This document shows positions 55,830 through 63,888 of a DNA stretch of 63,888 bases, piece after piece. The DNA lies in assembly GCA_937958015.1 (NCBI GenBank), contig CALGOA010000130.1, positions 1-63,888 on the forward strand. The letters are read 5' to 3'. The stretch is from an uncultured Acidimicrobiales bacterium. GTDB taxonomy: Bacteria; Actinomycetota; Acidimicrobiia; Acidimicrobiales; SZUA-35. The notes under the pieces were generated by a model. The model was not told the origin of the DNA. It saw nothing but the letters and a program-made list of their open reading frames with translations, and ran no database searches. Position 1 is the first letter of the stretch. Each line of letters begins with the position of its first letter. The position numbers were made by a program, and so were the translations under genes.

Positions 55830-57260
55830 TTAGCCGGCGGAGCAGCCGCCGAAGGAATCGGGGTAGTTGTACCGGCCCGACGCGATCGCCCGATCTCGGT
55901 ACCCCTTCAACAGAGGCTTGGAGTCGAAGAAGGCGTACTTGTTCGCCATGTTTGGAAGGTTTACGCCGTGGACATAGGCGGAGAACGCCTCGGCCATATC
56001 TTCATACGGTGACGTGGTGGCATACACGCCGGGGAACTGATGCCCGTCGGTGCACAGCTGAGTGTTCGGAGCACCGGTGGAGTTGTTGCGCCAGACATTG
56101 AGGTCGGCCTCGCTCCAGAACCCGGGTTGTGGTCCGCCGGGGCCTTCCCAGCCATTGACCCACTCGTTCAGATACGAGTCTTCCTGGAAACACCAGAAGA
56201 ACGCCTCGAGCCGACCATCACACCCGTTTCGTTCGAACGAGTCGTAGTCGATCTGGGAGTCGACCTGAGTGAAGACGTGGGAAAGCTCGTGAGACATGGT
56301 CAGGTCGGCTTCGACCGGGTTGAGTCGGCTGGCGGTGTCGCTGGCGGAAATCAACCAGAGGTCACCTACATAGTTTCCGTCCTCCCCGCGGGCAGGCCCG
56401 GCGTAGGCAACGATCCCGGTACCGGTAGCGTTGCCTTCGTACACACCCAACAGGGCAACCGGGGGCAGGTGGGTCGGCTCGGCGAGTTCGGCCAGTCGAG
56501 TCCATGCCTCTTCGACATCGACATCACGATCGCCGAAACACAGTTCGCGAATATCGCCATCCCGGAGGCGGTAGATACCGGTGAGGTTCACTTCGAATGC
56601 TGCAACATTGTCGATCGAACAGTCAGCATTGTCGGACGGGTGGGGCGAGCGATCTTCGTGACCGAACGGGTACCGAACGATGAACTCGTCGTTTCGGGTA
56701 ACCCAGCGCATGGTTGAGCCCTTGCTCAGTACCACGCCGGGTTGTTCAGGATTCGTTCCTTCGAGGTAACCAAGCCAGTAGTTGAAGCCGTCGGGATCGG
56801 GGTCCCGGCCCAGCATGTTGTCGTACACCCGGCTGAGGAATTCGTTGTTATCGGCGTCGCCGTAGACGTTGCGGAACTCGTCGCTCTGGGCGAAGTAGCC
56901 GGCGAATTCACCGAGGCGATCGTGACCTTCTGGACGCTGGGCGGTCACACCCTGGGCTGCCACCGCATCCCACTGTTGGAGCCAGTAGCGGGCGCCTTCG
57001 AGGTCGGGCACCCGGTTGAAGAATGCCTGGTACAAGCGGAGGACGTTGGCGTGTTCAGCGGTGAAGTCGGGAGCGAACTGCAGCTCTTCCAACGTGGTGG
57101 CCGAGTTGTAGGTGGAGACATACCGAGCACCGAAATGGTTCTTGGTGAGGGCCTCACCGTCGCCCGGGTTGTTCTCAAACGCACTCGCAGGACTGCCTAC
57201 GGCCAGTACGAGGGCCAGCAGTGCCATCACTGGGAGGAGTCGGGTCGCCGTCTTAATCAT
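55830..57260 (-). CDS. secreted protein with DUF4214 repeats and an HExxH metallopeptidase motif
   Basis: 476 residues. Signal peptide of about 27 residues (MIKTATRLLPVMALLALVLA, ends SPASA). Two DUF4214 units (about 65-150: FFNRVPDLEGARYWLQQW and MLGRDPDPDGFNYWLGYLEG) are followed by a C-terminal domain with MSHELSHVFTQ near residue 320, an HExxH-type zinc site (HELSH). Several Cys near 370 and 455 suggest disulfides. DUF4214 is a surface/S-layer-type domain. The likely role is an extracellular peptidase; substrate unknown. It lies 47 bases after the recombinase gene on the same strand. Confidence 0.78.
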   Translation of the reverse strand: MIKTATRLLPVMALLALVLAVGSPASAFENNPGDGEALTKNHFGARYVSTYNSATTLEELQFAPDFTAEHANVLRLYQAFFNRVPDLEGARYWLQQWDAVAAQGVTAQRPEGHDRLGEFAGYFAQSDEFRNVYGDADNNEFLSRVYDNMLGRDPDPDGFNYWLGYLEGTNPEQPGVVLSKGSTMRWVTRNDEFIVRYPFGHEDRSPHPSDNADCSIDNVAAFEVNLTGIYRLRDGDIRELCFGDRDVDVEEAWTRLAELAEPTHLPPVALLGVYEGNATGTGIVAYAGPARGEDGNYVGDLWLISASDTASRLNPVEADLTMSHELSHVFTQVDSQIDYDSFERNGCDGRLEAFFWCFQEDSYLNEWVNGWEGPGGPQPGFWSEADLNVWRNNSTGAPNTQLCTDGHQFPGVYATTSPYEDMAEAFSAYVHGVNLPNMANKYAFFDSKPLLKGYRDRAIASGRYNYPDSFGGCSAG

Positions 57261-57307
57261 TCGAGTGGAGCCTTTCGGAACAGAGATCTCAGTAGCTTCT
57301 TCGACAC

Positions 57308-58345
57308 TTAGGCCGAAGATCTGGAGGCCAGAAGTCGGTGCATGGGAGTACTACCTGCAGTGTGGTGGAGTCCTTCGGCACTCATGCGCAGGTAAATCGA
57401 TGTAGTGGCTATTGATTCGTGGCCCAGCAGAGCCTGAAGTTCAGCGATGGTGCCGCCGTTGTCGAGCACGCCAACGGCGTAGGTGTGGCGAAAAAGGTGA
57501 GCTTTCTCCTGGTCAGGAGGAGCGATACCCGCACCGCGCAACCAGAGCTCAACCACGTAGTCGAGCGAGGTGACCGTGAACGGGCGCGGTTCGCCGGTTC
57601 GAAGGAACACCACGGCATCGGGCCGCAACGGGCCCTCGGCCGCTTCCCGTTCGGTCAGGTAGTCGTCGACCACATTGAGAACCTCAGGACTCAGAGGGAG
57701 GCTCCGGGTCTTGTTGCCCTTGCCCGTCACACGAAGCCGGGGTGGGTCCTCCCACCGGAAATCGCCAACCCTGATGCCGAGAAGCTCCGAGGCTCGAACC
57801 CCGCAGCCAGCGAGGATCGACAACATGGCGAGGTCCCGGCTGGGCCAAAGGACCCGAGACGCAACCGGCGGATGCAGGATTGCGGTTACGACCCGTTGGA
57901 GTTCATCGGTGGTCAACGCTACGGGCAGGCCCTTGTCCTTGGATGGCGTTTCGAAACCGAGGGTTGGATCACGGTCGAGATGGTGGCTCTTCACCAACCA
58001 GCCACAGAAGCCGCGGAGCGCCGACAACATCCGGGCCCGGGAAGCGTTTCGGTAACCCTCGGCCACAAGGTCGGACATGACCTTGAGAAGGTTGTCCTCG
58101 TTGAAGTCAGAGATCCGAATACGCGCCATGTGTCCAAGGTTGACCGCATTCGGAACGTCGGGATCGATCTGGACGGTGGGGCGACCTTCGGCATCGGCGA
58201 CGCGCCGGGCGAATGTTCCAATATCGGTTCGGTATCCAGCCTCGGACCGGGCCGACAGCCCTCGCGACGAGCGGGCCCGTTTCTCCAGCACCCACCGCTG
58301 AAAGAGGTCGGCGACCTCGTTCTTCTTGGTCGCCGCTGGTGCCAT
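57308..58345 (-). CDS. tyrosine recombinase (phage-integrase family)
   Basis: 345 residues. N-terminal SAM-like core-binding domain (about 10-130) and catalytic domain (about 145-335). Catalytic residues: Arg in CGVRASELLG near 183, Lys in GKGNKTRSLPL near 210, HLFRHTYA near 284, LGHESIATTSIY near 305 with the Tyr just after. No attachment site, tRNA or phage gene is near, and it is 26 bases after the SET gene on the same strand, so it looks domesticated or XerC/D-like rather than part of an element. True XerC and XerD are usually a bit shorter. Confidence 0.88.
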   Translation of the reverse strand: MAPAATKKNEVADLFQRWVLEKRARSSRGLSARSEAGYRTDIGTFARRVADAEGRPTVQIDPDVPNAVNLGHMARIRISDFNEDNLLKVMSDLVAEGYRNASRARMLSALRGFCGWLVKSHHLDRDPTLGFETPSKDKGLPVALTTDELQRVVTAILHPPVASRVLWPSRDLAMLSILAGCGVRASELLGIRVGDFRWEDPPRLRVTGKGNKTRSLPLSPEVLNVVDDYLTEREAAEGPLRPDAVVFLRTGEPRPFTVTSLDYVVELWLRGAGIAPPDQEKAHLFRHTYAVGVLDNGGTIAELQALLGHESIATTSIYLRMSAEGLHHTAGSTPMHRLLASRSSA

Positions 58346-58371
58346 ACCACCGAAACCCTAGTGGAGGGGGT

Positions 58372-58713
58372 TCACCACCATGGCTCAGTGCCGTAGTGAA
58401 TCGTTATCTCTTCGTTGGCCTCGATGGGCCTCGTGGCGGTCAGGGTGATCATGAGTAGGTCTGCGTCGAGCTGGAAGTCGGCGCTCGGGTTCTCATGGTG
58501 GTTGAGGAACGAGATCGGGCCCAGTGCGATGTACGCATCATCTTCGAACTCGAAGTAGTGGTCATAGAGCGAGGTTTGATCCAGGAACTCCCGCTCCTCG
58601 AATGGGACTCGGAACAGGTGGTTCTCACAGAGCTGTTGCCCGGCCTCAACGGAGCGGACGGCGAAGACCCCTCGTCCGTGGACCGGTGAGTGGTCGACCC
58701 GAATGTAGGTCAT
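58372..58713 (-). CDS. SET-domain protein
   Basis: 113 residues, a compact SET domain. Motifs: HGRGVFAVRSVEAGQQL near residue 12, SFLNHHENPSADF near 67 (the NHxxxPN-type cofactor site) and EITIHYG near 103 with a Trp-rich end. SET proteins transfer methyl groups from S-adenosylmethionine to lysine; bacterial cases act on few known targets. There are no pre- or post-SET regions. The ATG at 58713 overlaps the stop of the DEAD helicase (ATGA), so helicase and SET protein are co-translated. Confidence 0.85.
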   Translation of the reverse strand: MTYIRVDHSPVHGRGVFAVRSVEAGQQLCENHLFRVPFEEREFLDQTSLYDHYFEFEDDAYIALGPISFLNHHENPSADFQLDADLLMITLTATRPIEANEEITIHYGTEPWW

Positions 58714-60266
58714 GGCTTGCGACGCCTCGACTTGTTCTTGGGGCGAGGTTTGCCAGACCGGGATGATTTCGCCTTTCCCTTTTGGCCATTCGCACCGCCC
58801 GATCGGCCGCCACGAGACTCGGCTGCGTTTCGGCGTTGGCTGGCAGCCTTCTTGCCTGGGCGCTTGCGTTTGCCGGCTTTCGTCGGGTACCAGTCTTCGC
58901 CGGCGGGCAGGTCACCCTGTTGTTCGGAACTGCGATTTGGGTTGGCGATATCATCGTTCGCCGACGGCCTCCGTTTGGACCCCGACGAGCCACTGCCGCC
59001 CTTGCGATCCTCGGCCCCCTTTCGACCGGAAGCGCCCCGGCCGCGTTTGTAGCCATCACGATCGGGGCGTGGTTTGCCGGACCGCTTCTTGGGTCGGTTC
59101 GGATTGAGACCGATCTGATCGTCGGTAACCGGCGCAACGTCCGAACGGTCAGAGGGCTGAAATGGATCCTCAAGGGGTTCGTCCAGTCCAACCTGGCGTT
59201 GGAGCGTTTTGAGTTTCCTAACCTGCTCGGCGGTGACGAAACTGATCACGTCACCGCTGGACCCGGCCCTGGCGGTGCGTCCGGATCGGTGGACGTAGTC
59301 CTTGGGATCGGGCGGGAGGTCGTAGTGGAGGACACAGGCAACGTTGTCGACGTGGATTCCACGGGCGGCTACGTCGGTTGCCACGAGGGCTCGGGCCCGT
59401 CCGTCGGTGAAGGCGAGCAGGGCGGCATCACGTTGGTTCTGCGATCTGCCGCCATGGATCCAGGCGGCTTTGATGCCCCGAGCCTTCAGCTGACGAGAGA
59501 CTCGGTCGACCCCATGTCGAGTTCGACAGAAGACCATGGTGGTTCCGTGCGCGTCGATGACGTCGGCGGCCAGACCCACCTTCTCGGACTGTTCGATCTT
59601 GATGAACCGATGAGACATTTGCAGGATGTCGGGCTCGTCGCTGCCGACGCTGTGTGTCGTTGGGTTGTTCTGGTACTGCTTCGTGAGGACGTCGACGGCG
59701 TTGTCGAGTGTTGCGGAGAACAACACGGTCTGACGTTTGGTACTGGTGAGGTCGAGGATCTGCTGAACGTCGGGCAGGAACCCCATGTCGGCCATCCGGT
59801 CCGCTTCATCGACCACCACTCGATCAACCTTGTCGAGCGACACCTCGCCCTGGTTCATCAGGTCCATCAGCCGGCCGGGGGTGGCGATCACCACGTCGAC
59901 GCCCTTTCGCAGGGCCATGATCTGTTTCCCCATCCCCACGCCGCCGTAAATGGAGACAAGGCTGCGATTTTTTGCCACCGCAACCGGCATCAGTTCACGT
60001 CGGATCTGTTCGGCCAGTTCGCGGGTTGGGGCAAGCACCAATCCACGGGGTCGTTTCGGTTCCGCCGTGCCGACCAATTCGAGTAGGGGCAGACCAAAGC
60101 CGAATGTCTTGCCCGACCCGGTTGGGGCTTTGCCGAGAACGTCCCGTCCGGCAAGAGCATCCGGAATCACCGCTGCCTGGATCGGGGTCGGGTCGGTGAT
60201 CCGCATGGCTTCGAGAGCGCGCACGGTGTCCTGGGACAGTTTGAGTGCGCCGAATGAAGAAACCAC
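58710..60266 (-). CDS. DEAD-box RNA helicase with Lys/Arg/Gly-rich tail
   Basis: 518 residues. Q-motif region at residues 12-35, Walker A APTGSGKT near 48, PTRELAEQIRREL near 82, DEAD box VVDEADRMADMGF near 148, SATLD near 178, and lobe 2 ending in VHRSGRTARAGSSG near 322. The last ~125 residues are rich in Lys, Arg, Ser and Gly (like RhlE-type tails) and likely bind RNA nonspecifically. RhlE/DeaD-like cold or ribosome-assembly role is plausible. First gene of a likely helicase-SET-recombinase operon. Confidence 0.93.
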   Translation of the reverse strand: MVSSFGALKLSQDTVRALEAMRITDPTPIQAAVIPDALAGRDVLGKAPTGSGKTFGFGLPLLELVGTAEPKRPRGLVLAPTRELAEQIRRELMPVAVAKNRSLVSIYGGVGMGKQIMALRKGVDVVIATPGRLMDLMNQGEVSLDKVDRVVVDEADRMADMGFLPDVQQILDLTSTKRQTVLFSATLDNAVDVLTKQYQNNPTTHSVGSDEPDILQMSHRFIKIEQSEKVGLAADVIDAHGTTMVFCRTRHGVDRVSRQLKARGIKAAWIHGGRSQNQRDAALLAFTDGRARALVATDVAARGIHVDNVACVLHYDLPPDPKDYVHRSGRTARAGSSGDVISFVTAEQVRKLKTLQRQVGLDEPLEDPFQPSDRSDVAPVTDDQIGLNPNRPKKRSGKPRPDRDGYKRGRGASGRKGAEDRKGGSGSSGSKRRPSANDDIANPNRSSEQQGDLPAGEDWYPTKAGKRKRPGKKAASQRRNAAESRGGRSGGANGQKGKAKSSRSGKPRPKNKSRRRKP

Positions 60267-60275
60267 CCGTCAAGG

Positions 60276-60665
60276 CTACGTCGAGGACCTCTGGAACCAG
60301 TCGCCCGAGGGGATTGGGTTGAGCGCAAGGCTGGCGTCCTCGGTATCGAGGCCGTATTGGTAGGCCCATGCCTGGTGGCCGCTGGCGGTGGTGATCTCTA
60401 TTCGGTGGTACAGACCGGTGACCGCTGATTCGACCTCATCGAGTGTGGCCAAGGCGTCGTCGCGGCGATCGGGGAGCAGCGAATAACGATGGCCAAGCAC
60501 GACGTCGTCCGTACCGAACAGAACGGCTGGGTATCCAGCTCCGGTGTCGTACAACGTCCCAGCGGCAGAGTCGGGCTCGCCTTCGTCGACGACGTAAGGC
60601 TCGAGAAATCGCCATCGGACGTCGCCGAAACGAAGAGTGCCGTAAACGAACAGATTCAGCGTCAC
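60276..60665 (-). CDS. gamma-glutamylcyclotransferase-like protein
   Basis: 129 residues from a GTG at 60665 overlapping the stop of the DUF2752 gene. The AIG2/GGCT fold starts with LFVYGTLRFGDVRW at residue 4, with GTLYDTGAGYPAVLF near 38 and LATLDEVESAVTGLYHRI near 72, where the Glu is the likely catalytic acid. Members split gamma-glutamyl amines or form 5-oxoproline. Exact substrate unknown. Confidence 0.85.
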   Translation of the reverse strand: MTLNLFVYGTLRFGDVRWRFLEPYVVDEGEPDSAAGTLYDTGAGYPAVLFGTDDVVLGHRYSLLPDRRDDALATLDEVESAVTGLYHRIEITTASGHQAWAYQYGLDTEDASLALNPIPSGDWFQRSST

Positions 60666-61060
60666 GTGAAGGGGAGCGGTACGTGGCCAAGTCCGAGCCG
60701 AACTACCCAGATACCAACACCTAACATCGCGTTTGCTACTAACACCCGCCCGACGACCGATCGGATCAGCGATGACCCGAGCACCAGCGTCGCCACAACC
60801 AGGGCGAGCACTTGTACGGCGATGAGCACTACCCACGGATGCCCTGACCATGCAGATGCAATATCGCCGCGAACGAGCGACACGACAGCCCGGCTGCCAC
60901 CACAGCCCGGGCAATATCCGCCAGTGCACCGTCGATAGAGGCAGAGAACGGGACCGTCGTCGGTAGCGAACGTAGACGTGACACCAAGGACCAACGCTGC
61001 GCCACCCCATACGACCGGAGCGAGTGGCACGGACGTCCGGGCCTGAGCTTGGTTCACCAT
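60662..61060 (-). CDS. DUF2752 membrane protein
   Basis: 132 residues with three hydrophobic helices. The family hallmark LYRRCTGGYCPGCGGSRAVV is near residue 43, including the CPxCG motif between helices 1 and 2. Function unknown. The ATG at 61060 is used; a GTG lies one codon upstream. It overlaps the cyclotransferase-like gene (GTGA). Confidence 0.87.
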   Translation of the reverse strand: MVNQAQARTSVPLAPVVWGGAALVLGVTSTFATDDGPVLCLYRRCTGGYCPGCGGSRAVVSLVRGDIASAWSGHPWVVLIAVQVLALVVATLVLGSSLIRSVVGRVLVANAMLGVGIWVVRLGLGHVPLPFT

Positions 61061-61128
61061 CACGTCTTCGACGGTAGACCGACGGCTGCATCACCGAGGG
61101 GACCCGTGCGGTTGCGTATGATTTGTCT

Positions 61129-61545
61129 GTGTCTGATCAATCAAGCACCCCGCCGGGCTGGTACTACGCCGAAGGTGATCCACCCGGCACGAACCGCTTC
61201 TGGGACGGCTCGCAGTGGCAGGGCGGACCCCAACCCGCCCAGGCAGCTGGACCGGCACCGCAACAGTTCGGCTTCGGACAGGCCTTCACCGAGGCGAGTC
61301 AGGCCACGACCGCACTAGTTCTGTCGATCCTCGGGATCGTCTGCTGTCAGCTGCTCGCTCCGGTCGCCTGGTACGTGGGTCAACAGGAGGTCACTGCCAT
61401 CGACGCTGGCCGTCGGGACCCGAAGAACCGCGGTACTGCGCAGGCCGCCAAGATCATCGGCATCGTGATGACCGTCCTGACCGTGCTGTTCGTGCTGATC
61501 TATGTGATCGGCTTCGCCGCTTTTGCTGCCGACGGCGATTTCTAG
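61129..61545 (+). CDS. DUF2510/DUF4190 membrane protein
   Basis: 138 residues from the GTG at 61129 (MSDQ-type start; a TTG at 61123 is possible). Residues 8-27 match DUF2510 (PPGWYYAEG..RFWDGSQW), a tail-like cytosolic motif common in actinobacteria. Two transmembrane helices follow (about 58-85 and 105-132) with the DUF4190-type loop between them (GQQEVTAIDAGRRDP). Function unknown. Divergent from the DUF2752 gene. Confidence 0.85.
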   Translation: MSDQSSTPPGWYYAEGDPPGTNRFWDGSQWQGGPQPAQAAGPAPQQFGFGQAFTEASQATTALVLSILGIVCCQLLAPVAWYVGQQEVTAIDAGRRDPKNRGTAQAAKIIGIVMTVLTVLFVLIYVIGFAAFAADGDF

Positions 61546-61585
61546 ACTCTTGCGTCGATAGCGAACCACACGCCACACTCACCGT

Positions 61586-62788
61586 GTGGTTTCCGACTAC
61601 ACCTCCGACGAGTTCTGGAGCGGCATCCGTCGTCCAGTGGAACACGCTGCGACGATGCCGGCCGAGGTGTACACGTCGCCTGCATTCTTCGAAGCTGAAC
61701 AACGAGCCGTATTCGATGGTGGCTGGGTCGGCGTCGCCTGTGCCGCGGACGTCGCAATCCCCGGAACCGTGCTGGTCCGATCGATGGGCTCCCGGTCGAT
61801 TCTGCTGTCGTGCGGGCGCGATGGGGAGATCCGCGGATTCCTCAACGCCTGCCGTCATCGGGGTACCGAACTGCTCGACTGCGACACGTCCGACCTTCAC
61901 ATGATCCGGTGCCCCTACCACCGTTGGGGGTACGGGCTAGACGGCACGCTCGTGGCAACTCCCAAGTTCACCGAGGTTCCGGTGGAAGGGTTCGATCCCG
62001 ACGACTATCCGCTCAAGCCGGTCCGGATCGACACGTTCGCTGGGATCGTGTTCGCCTGCCTCGATCCGACCATCGCACCTCTGACCGAATGGTTCGGAGA
62101 CCTGGCCGAGAAGCTGTCGGGGTACGGCCTTGACCGCTGGTCCGTTCGAGCGGGCGGAACGGTGGAAATCGAGGCGAACTGGAAACTGCTGACCGAGAAC
62201 TATCAGGAGTACTACCACCTGACGTGGGTTCACCCCGAGCTGGCCAAGGTGTCGAGGGTCAAAGACCACTACCGATTTCAGGGCTCCGGTATGTACTGCG
62301 GGCAGACCACAACCCCTGTCTCTGGGGATGACCGCAACGATTGGCTGGCCATGCCAGCCGCGCCTGGTTTGGGGCCATCAGACTCACAGAGCGGTCGGCA
62401 TATCGCTCTCTTCCCGAACGTCATGCTCAGCGTCCTTCCGAACCACGCGTTCGTGATCCTGTTGGAACCGCTCAGCCCGAGTCGCACCCGCGAGCGTTAC
62501 GCATGGCTCCTGCCACCATCGGCGGAATCGATTCCCGAGGCTGACTTCGAGCTCACCAAAACGTTCTGGATCGACGTGAACAACGAGGACATAGACATCT
62601 GCGAACGATCGCAGCGTGGCTTGGCTCGGGGTGGATTTTCCGAAGGGCGATATTCGGTGCGATTTGAAGAACCGTTGCACCGATTCGCCAACATGATCGC
62701 CGATCGATTCCAACGGATCGACCGGATCCCCGCCGGCGACGATGCCGACTCGAGCGTCCGCTTCGGCGATGGCGTACTGCCGCTATAG
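61586..62788 (+). CDS. Rieske-type aromatic-ring oxygenase alpha subunit
   Basis: 400 residues from a GTG. Rieske 2Fe-2S ligands: Cys-x-His in [11 protein letters not shown] near residue 88 and Cys-x2-His in [11 protein letters not shown] near 108. The mononuclear iron region has [19 protein letters not shown] near 207, with the conserved Glu/Asn and two His. Family members hydroxylate aromatic or other substrates or demethylate choline-type compounds, using a separate reductase, which is not seen here. Substrate unknown. Confidence 0.92.
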   Translation: MVSDYTSDEFWSGIRRPVEHAATMPAEVYTSPAFFEAEQRAVFDGGWVGVACAADVAIPGTVLVRSMGSRSILLSCGRDGEIRGFLNACRHRGTELLDCDTSDLHMIRCPYHRWGYGLDGTLVATPKFTEVPVEGFDPDDYPLKPVRIDTFAGIVFACLDPTIAPLTEWFGDLAEKLSGYGLDRWSVRAGGTVEIEANWKLLTENYQEYYHLTWVHPELAKVSRVKDHYRFQGSGMYCGQTTTPVSGDDRNDWLAMPAAPGLGPSDSQSGRHIALFPNVMLSVLPNHAFVILLEPLSPSRTRERYAWLLPPSAESIPEADFELTKTFWIDVNNEDIDICERSQRGLARGGFSEGRYSVRFEEPLHRFANMIADRFQRIDRIPAGDDADSSVRFGDGVLPL

Positions 62789-62800
62789 AGCAACTCGCTG

Positions 62801-62856
62801 AAACCGTCGGGTGGTTTTGTAATAAGCTGGAAGCGTTCGGAATCGCCGGACGGTTT
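62801..62856 (+). promoter_or_regulatory. inverted repeat in the cspA leader
   Basis: AAACCGTC (62801-62808) pairs with GACGGTTT (62849-62856) in the 86-base gap before the cold-shock gene. A cold-responsive 5' leader structure is possible; only the pairing is seen. Confidence 0.4.
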
Positions 62857-62874
62857 GACGTAAGGAATACCCAA

Positions 62875-63078
62875 ATGCCCACCGGAACGGTCAAGTTCTT
62901 CCACACCGAAAAGGGTTACGGCTTCATCTCTCGCGAAGACGGCGAGGATGTGTTCGTGCACTACTCCAATATCGACGGGTCCGGTTACCGGAGCCTCGAG
63001 GAGGGCCAGAAAGTTGAATTCGAGGTTGGCCCCGGGCGAAAGGGCGACGAAGCGCTCAACGTCCGACCAGCCGGGTAA
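62875..63078 (+). CDS. cspA: cold-shock protein
   Basis: 67 residues, a single cold-shock (OB-fold) domain. RNP1 is KGYGFISRE near residue 13 and RNP2 is DVFVHYSNI near 25. Binds single-stranded RNA and DNA as a chaperone. The start ATG follows TAAGGAA. An unusual Ser/Asn replaces the more common aromatic after VHYS, with little effect expected. Confidence 0.96.
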   Translation: MPTGTVKFFHTEKGYGFISREDGEDVFVHYSNIDGSGYRSLEEGQKVEFEVGPGRKGDEALNVRPAG

Positions 63079-63194
63079 GGGCAACTTCCACTCCGGAGGG
63101 AACTTCGCGACATTATTGGTGCCTTCGGCGTCCTATGGTGCGAAGGACGGGGGCGACCCTGTCCGCGAAACAATCCACTTCAAGGAGTGATCAC

Positions 63195-63350
63195 ATGGGA
63201 ATGTTCGACAAAGCCAAGGATCTGGCCGACCAGGCCAAGGACGTCGTTGACGAGCACGGCGACAAGCTTCCTGGCGATCTTGGTGACAAGGCCAAGGAAA
63301 TGACCGACAAGGTCGACGAGCTCAAGGACAAGCTGCCCGGCGACGAGTAG
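63195..63350 (+). CDS. Rv0909-like small antitoxin-type protein
   Basis: 51 residues after AAGGAG, seven bases upstream of the ATG. Strongly helical, with KLPGDLGDKAKEMTDKVDEL and repeated KLPGD. The start MGMFDKAKDLADQAKDVV resembles the Rv0909 antitoxin family of mycobacteria, but no toxin gene is adjacent, so the name is by sequence likeness only. An intrinsic terminator follows directly. Confidence 0.75.
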   Translation: MGMFDKAKDLADQAKDVVDEHGDKLPGDLGDKAKEMTDKVDELKDKLPGDE

Positions 63351-63369
63351 ACGCCAGGCGAGAACCTGT

Positions 63370-63405
63370 TGGCGGCGGGCCCGGCCCGCTGCCAGCGGTC
63401 TTTTT
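63370..63405 (+). terminator. intrinsic terminator after the Rv0909-like gene
   Basis: TGGCGGCGGGCC (63370-63381) pairs with GGCCCGCTGCCA (63383-63394) with one G-U, followed by a T-run at 63401-63405. This is the clearest Rho-independent terminator in the window. Confidence 0.8.
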
Positions 63406-63430
63406 GGGCCCCGATCGCGCCACTCATTAG

Positions 63431-63888
<458 letters not shown>

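Noticed and set aside
57308-58345. Integrase as a marker of a genomic island or prophage
   Set aside because: No flanking direct repeats, tRNA, or phage genes were seen, and neighbouring genes look like normal chromosome.
58782-60086. 434-codon open frame on the plus strand opposite the DEAD helicase
   Set aside because: It is the antisense shadow of a well-conserved helicase in high-GC DNA; its product shows no domain and has the mirrored codon pattern.

Overview
The window reads as chromosomal DNA of a high-GC, Gram-positive-type actinobacterium, most likely of class Acidimicrobiia (Ilumatobacter-like, possibly marine or freshwater). The reasons are many GTG and TTG starts, tight ATGA/GTGA overlaps, a complete conservon (cvnABCD), actinobacterial families (DUF2510/DUF4190, DUF5522, Rv0909-like, AbiEi-DUF559), a BON-OmpA protein without other outer-membrane genes, and a 2-oxoglutarate:ferredoxin oxidoreductase beside fumC. 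This placement is an inference from gene content. I found no rRNA, no tRNA, no CRISPR array, no intact insertion sequence and no prophage.

Layout. 1-5507: end of a TRAP-transporter binding protein, a small membrane protein, and an SNF2 helicase with a coupled basic partner. 5577-10877: korA-korB-GDPD, divergent from fumC. 10978-19579: BON-OmpA protein, LysR regulator divergent from a YeiH-type exporter, a secreted GH26-like hydrolase with three C-terminal repeats, an SDR/homocysteine-methyltransferase group and an ATPase-domain sensor protein. 19593-22904: a four-gene overlapping sugar operon (SRPBCC, aldose epimerase, xylulokinase, unknown). 23036-24903: a PPOx-fold protein, a SelW/Rdx-family selenoprotein with an in-frame UGA, and a SpoU/TrmH methyltransferase. 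24900-32791: MazG-like protein, PaaX-like regulator divergent from a desaturase, flavodoxin-psuG, zinc metallopeptidase, short Glu/Leu-type dehydrogenase, membrane pyrophosphatase. 32976-42579: unknown protein, M18 aminopeptidase, AbiEi-DUF559 protein, a 3 x 110-bp tandem repeat, and gltB-gltD. 42618-48530: eRF1-like protein, XRE regulator, DUF4388 protein and the conservon. 48617-55738: a second GDPD with DUF5522, then lipid/redox enzymes (crotonase, SDR, nitroreductase, acyl-CoA synthetase, Nudix, flavin reductase). 55830-63888: secreted HExxH protein with DUF4214, a tyrosine recombinase - SET domain - DEAD helicase group, small membrane proteins, a Rieske oxygenase, a cold-shock protein, a small antitoxin-like protein, and a haloalkane dehalogenase cut by the window end.

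How the parts fit. Central carbon and nitrogen flow is well represented: KorAB feeds the TCA cycle with reduced ferredoxin, FumC continues it, GltBD assimilates ammonia from 2-oxoglutarate, and HppA couples PPi hydrolysis to ion pumping. The conservon (kinase-like CvnA, roadblock CvnB, DUF742 CvnC, GTPase CvnD), with a divergent DUF4388 protein and an XRE regulator nearby, is a membrane-linked GTPase signalling module.

The clearest hidden item is the selenoprotein at 23782-24057. Standard gene calling would reduce it to a 69-residue fragment starting after the UGA. A 7-bp hairpin with a G-containing 5-nt loop lies 10 nt after the UGA, as expected of a bacterial SECIS element. The other non-coding item of note is a family of palindromic repeats sharing GAACCCG...CGGGTTC arms, found in the gaps around 33.6, 35.1, 36.1-36.4 and 44.9 kb.
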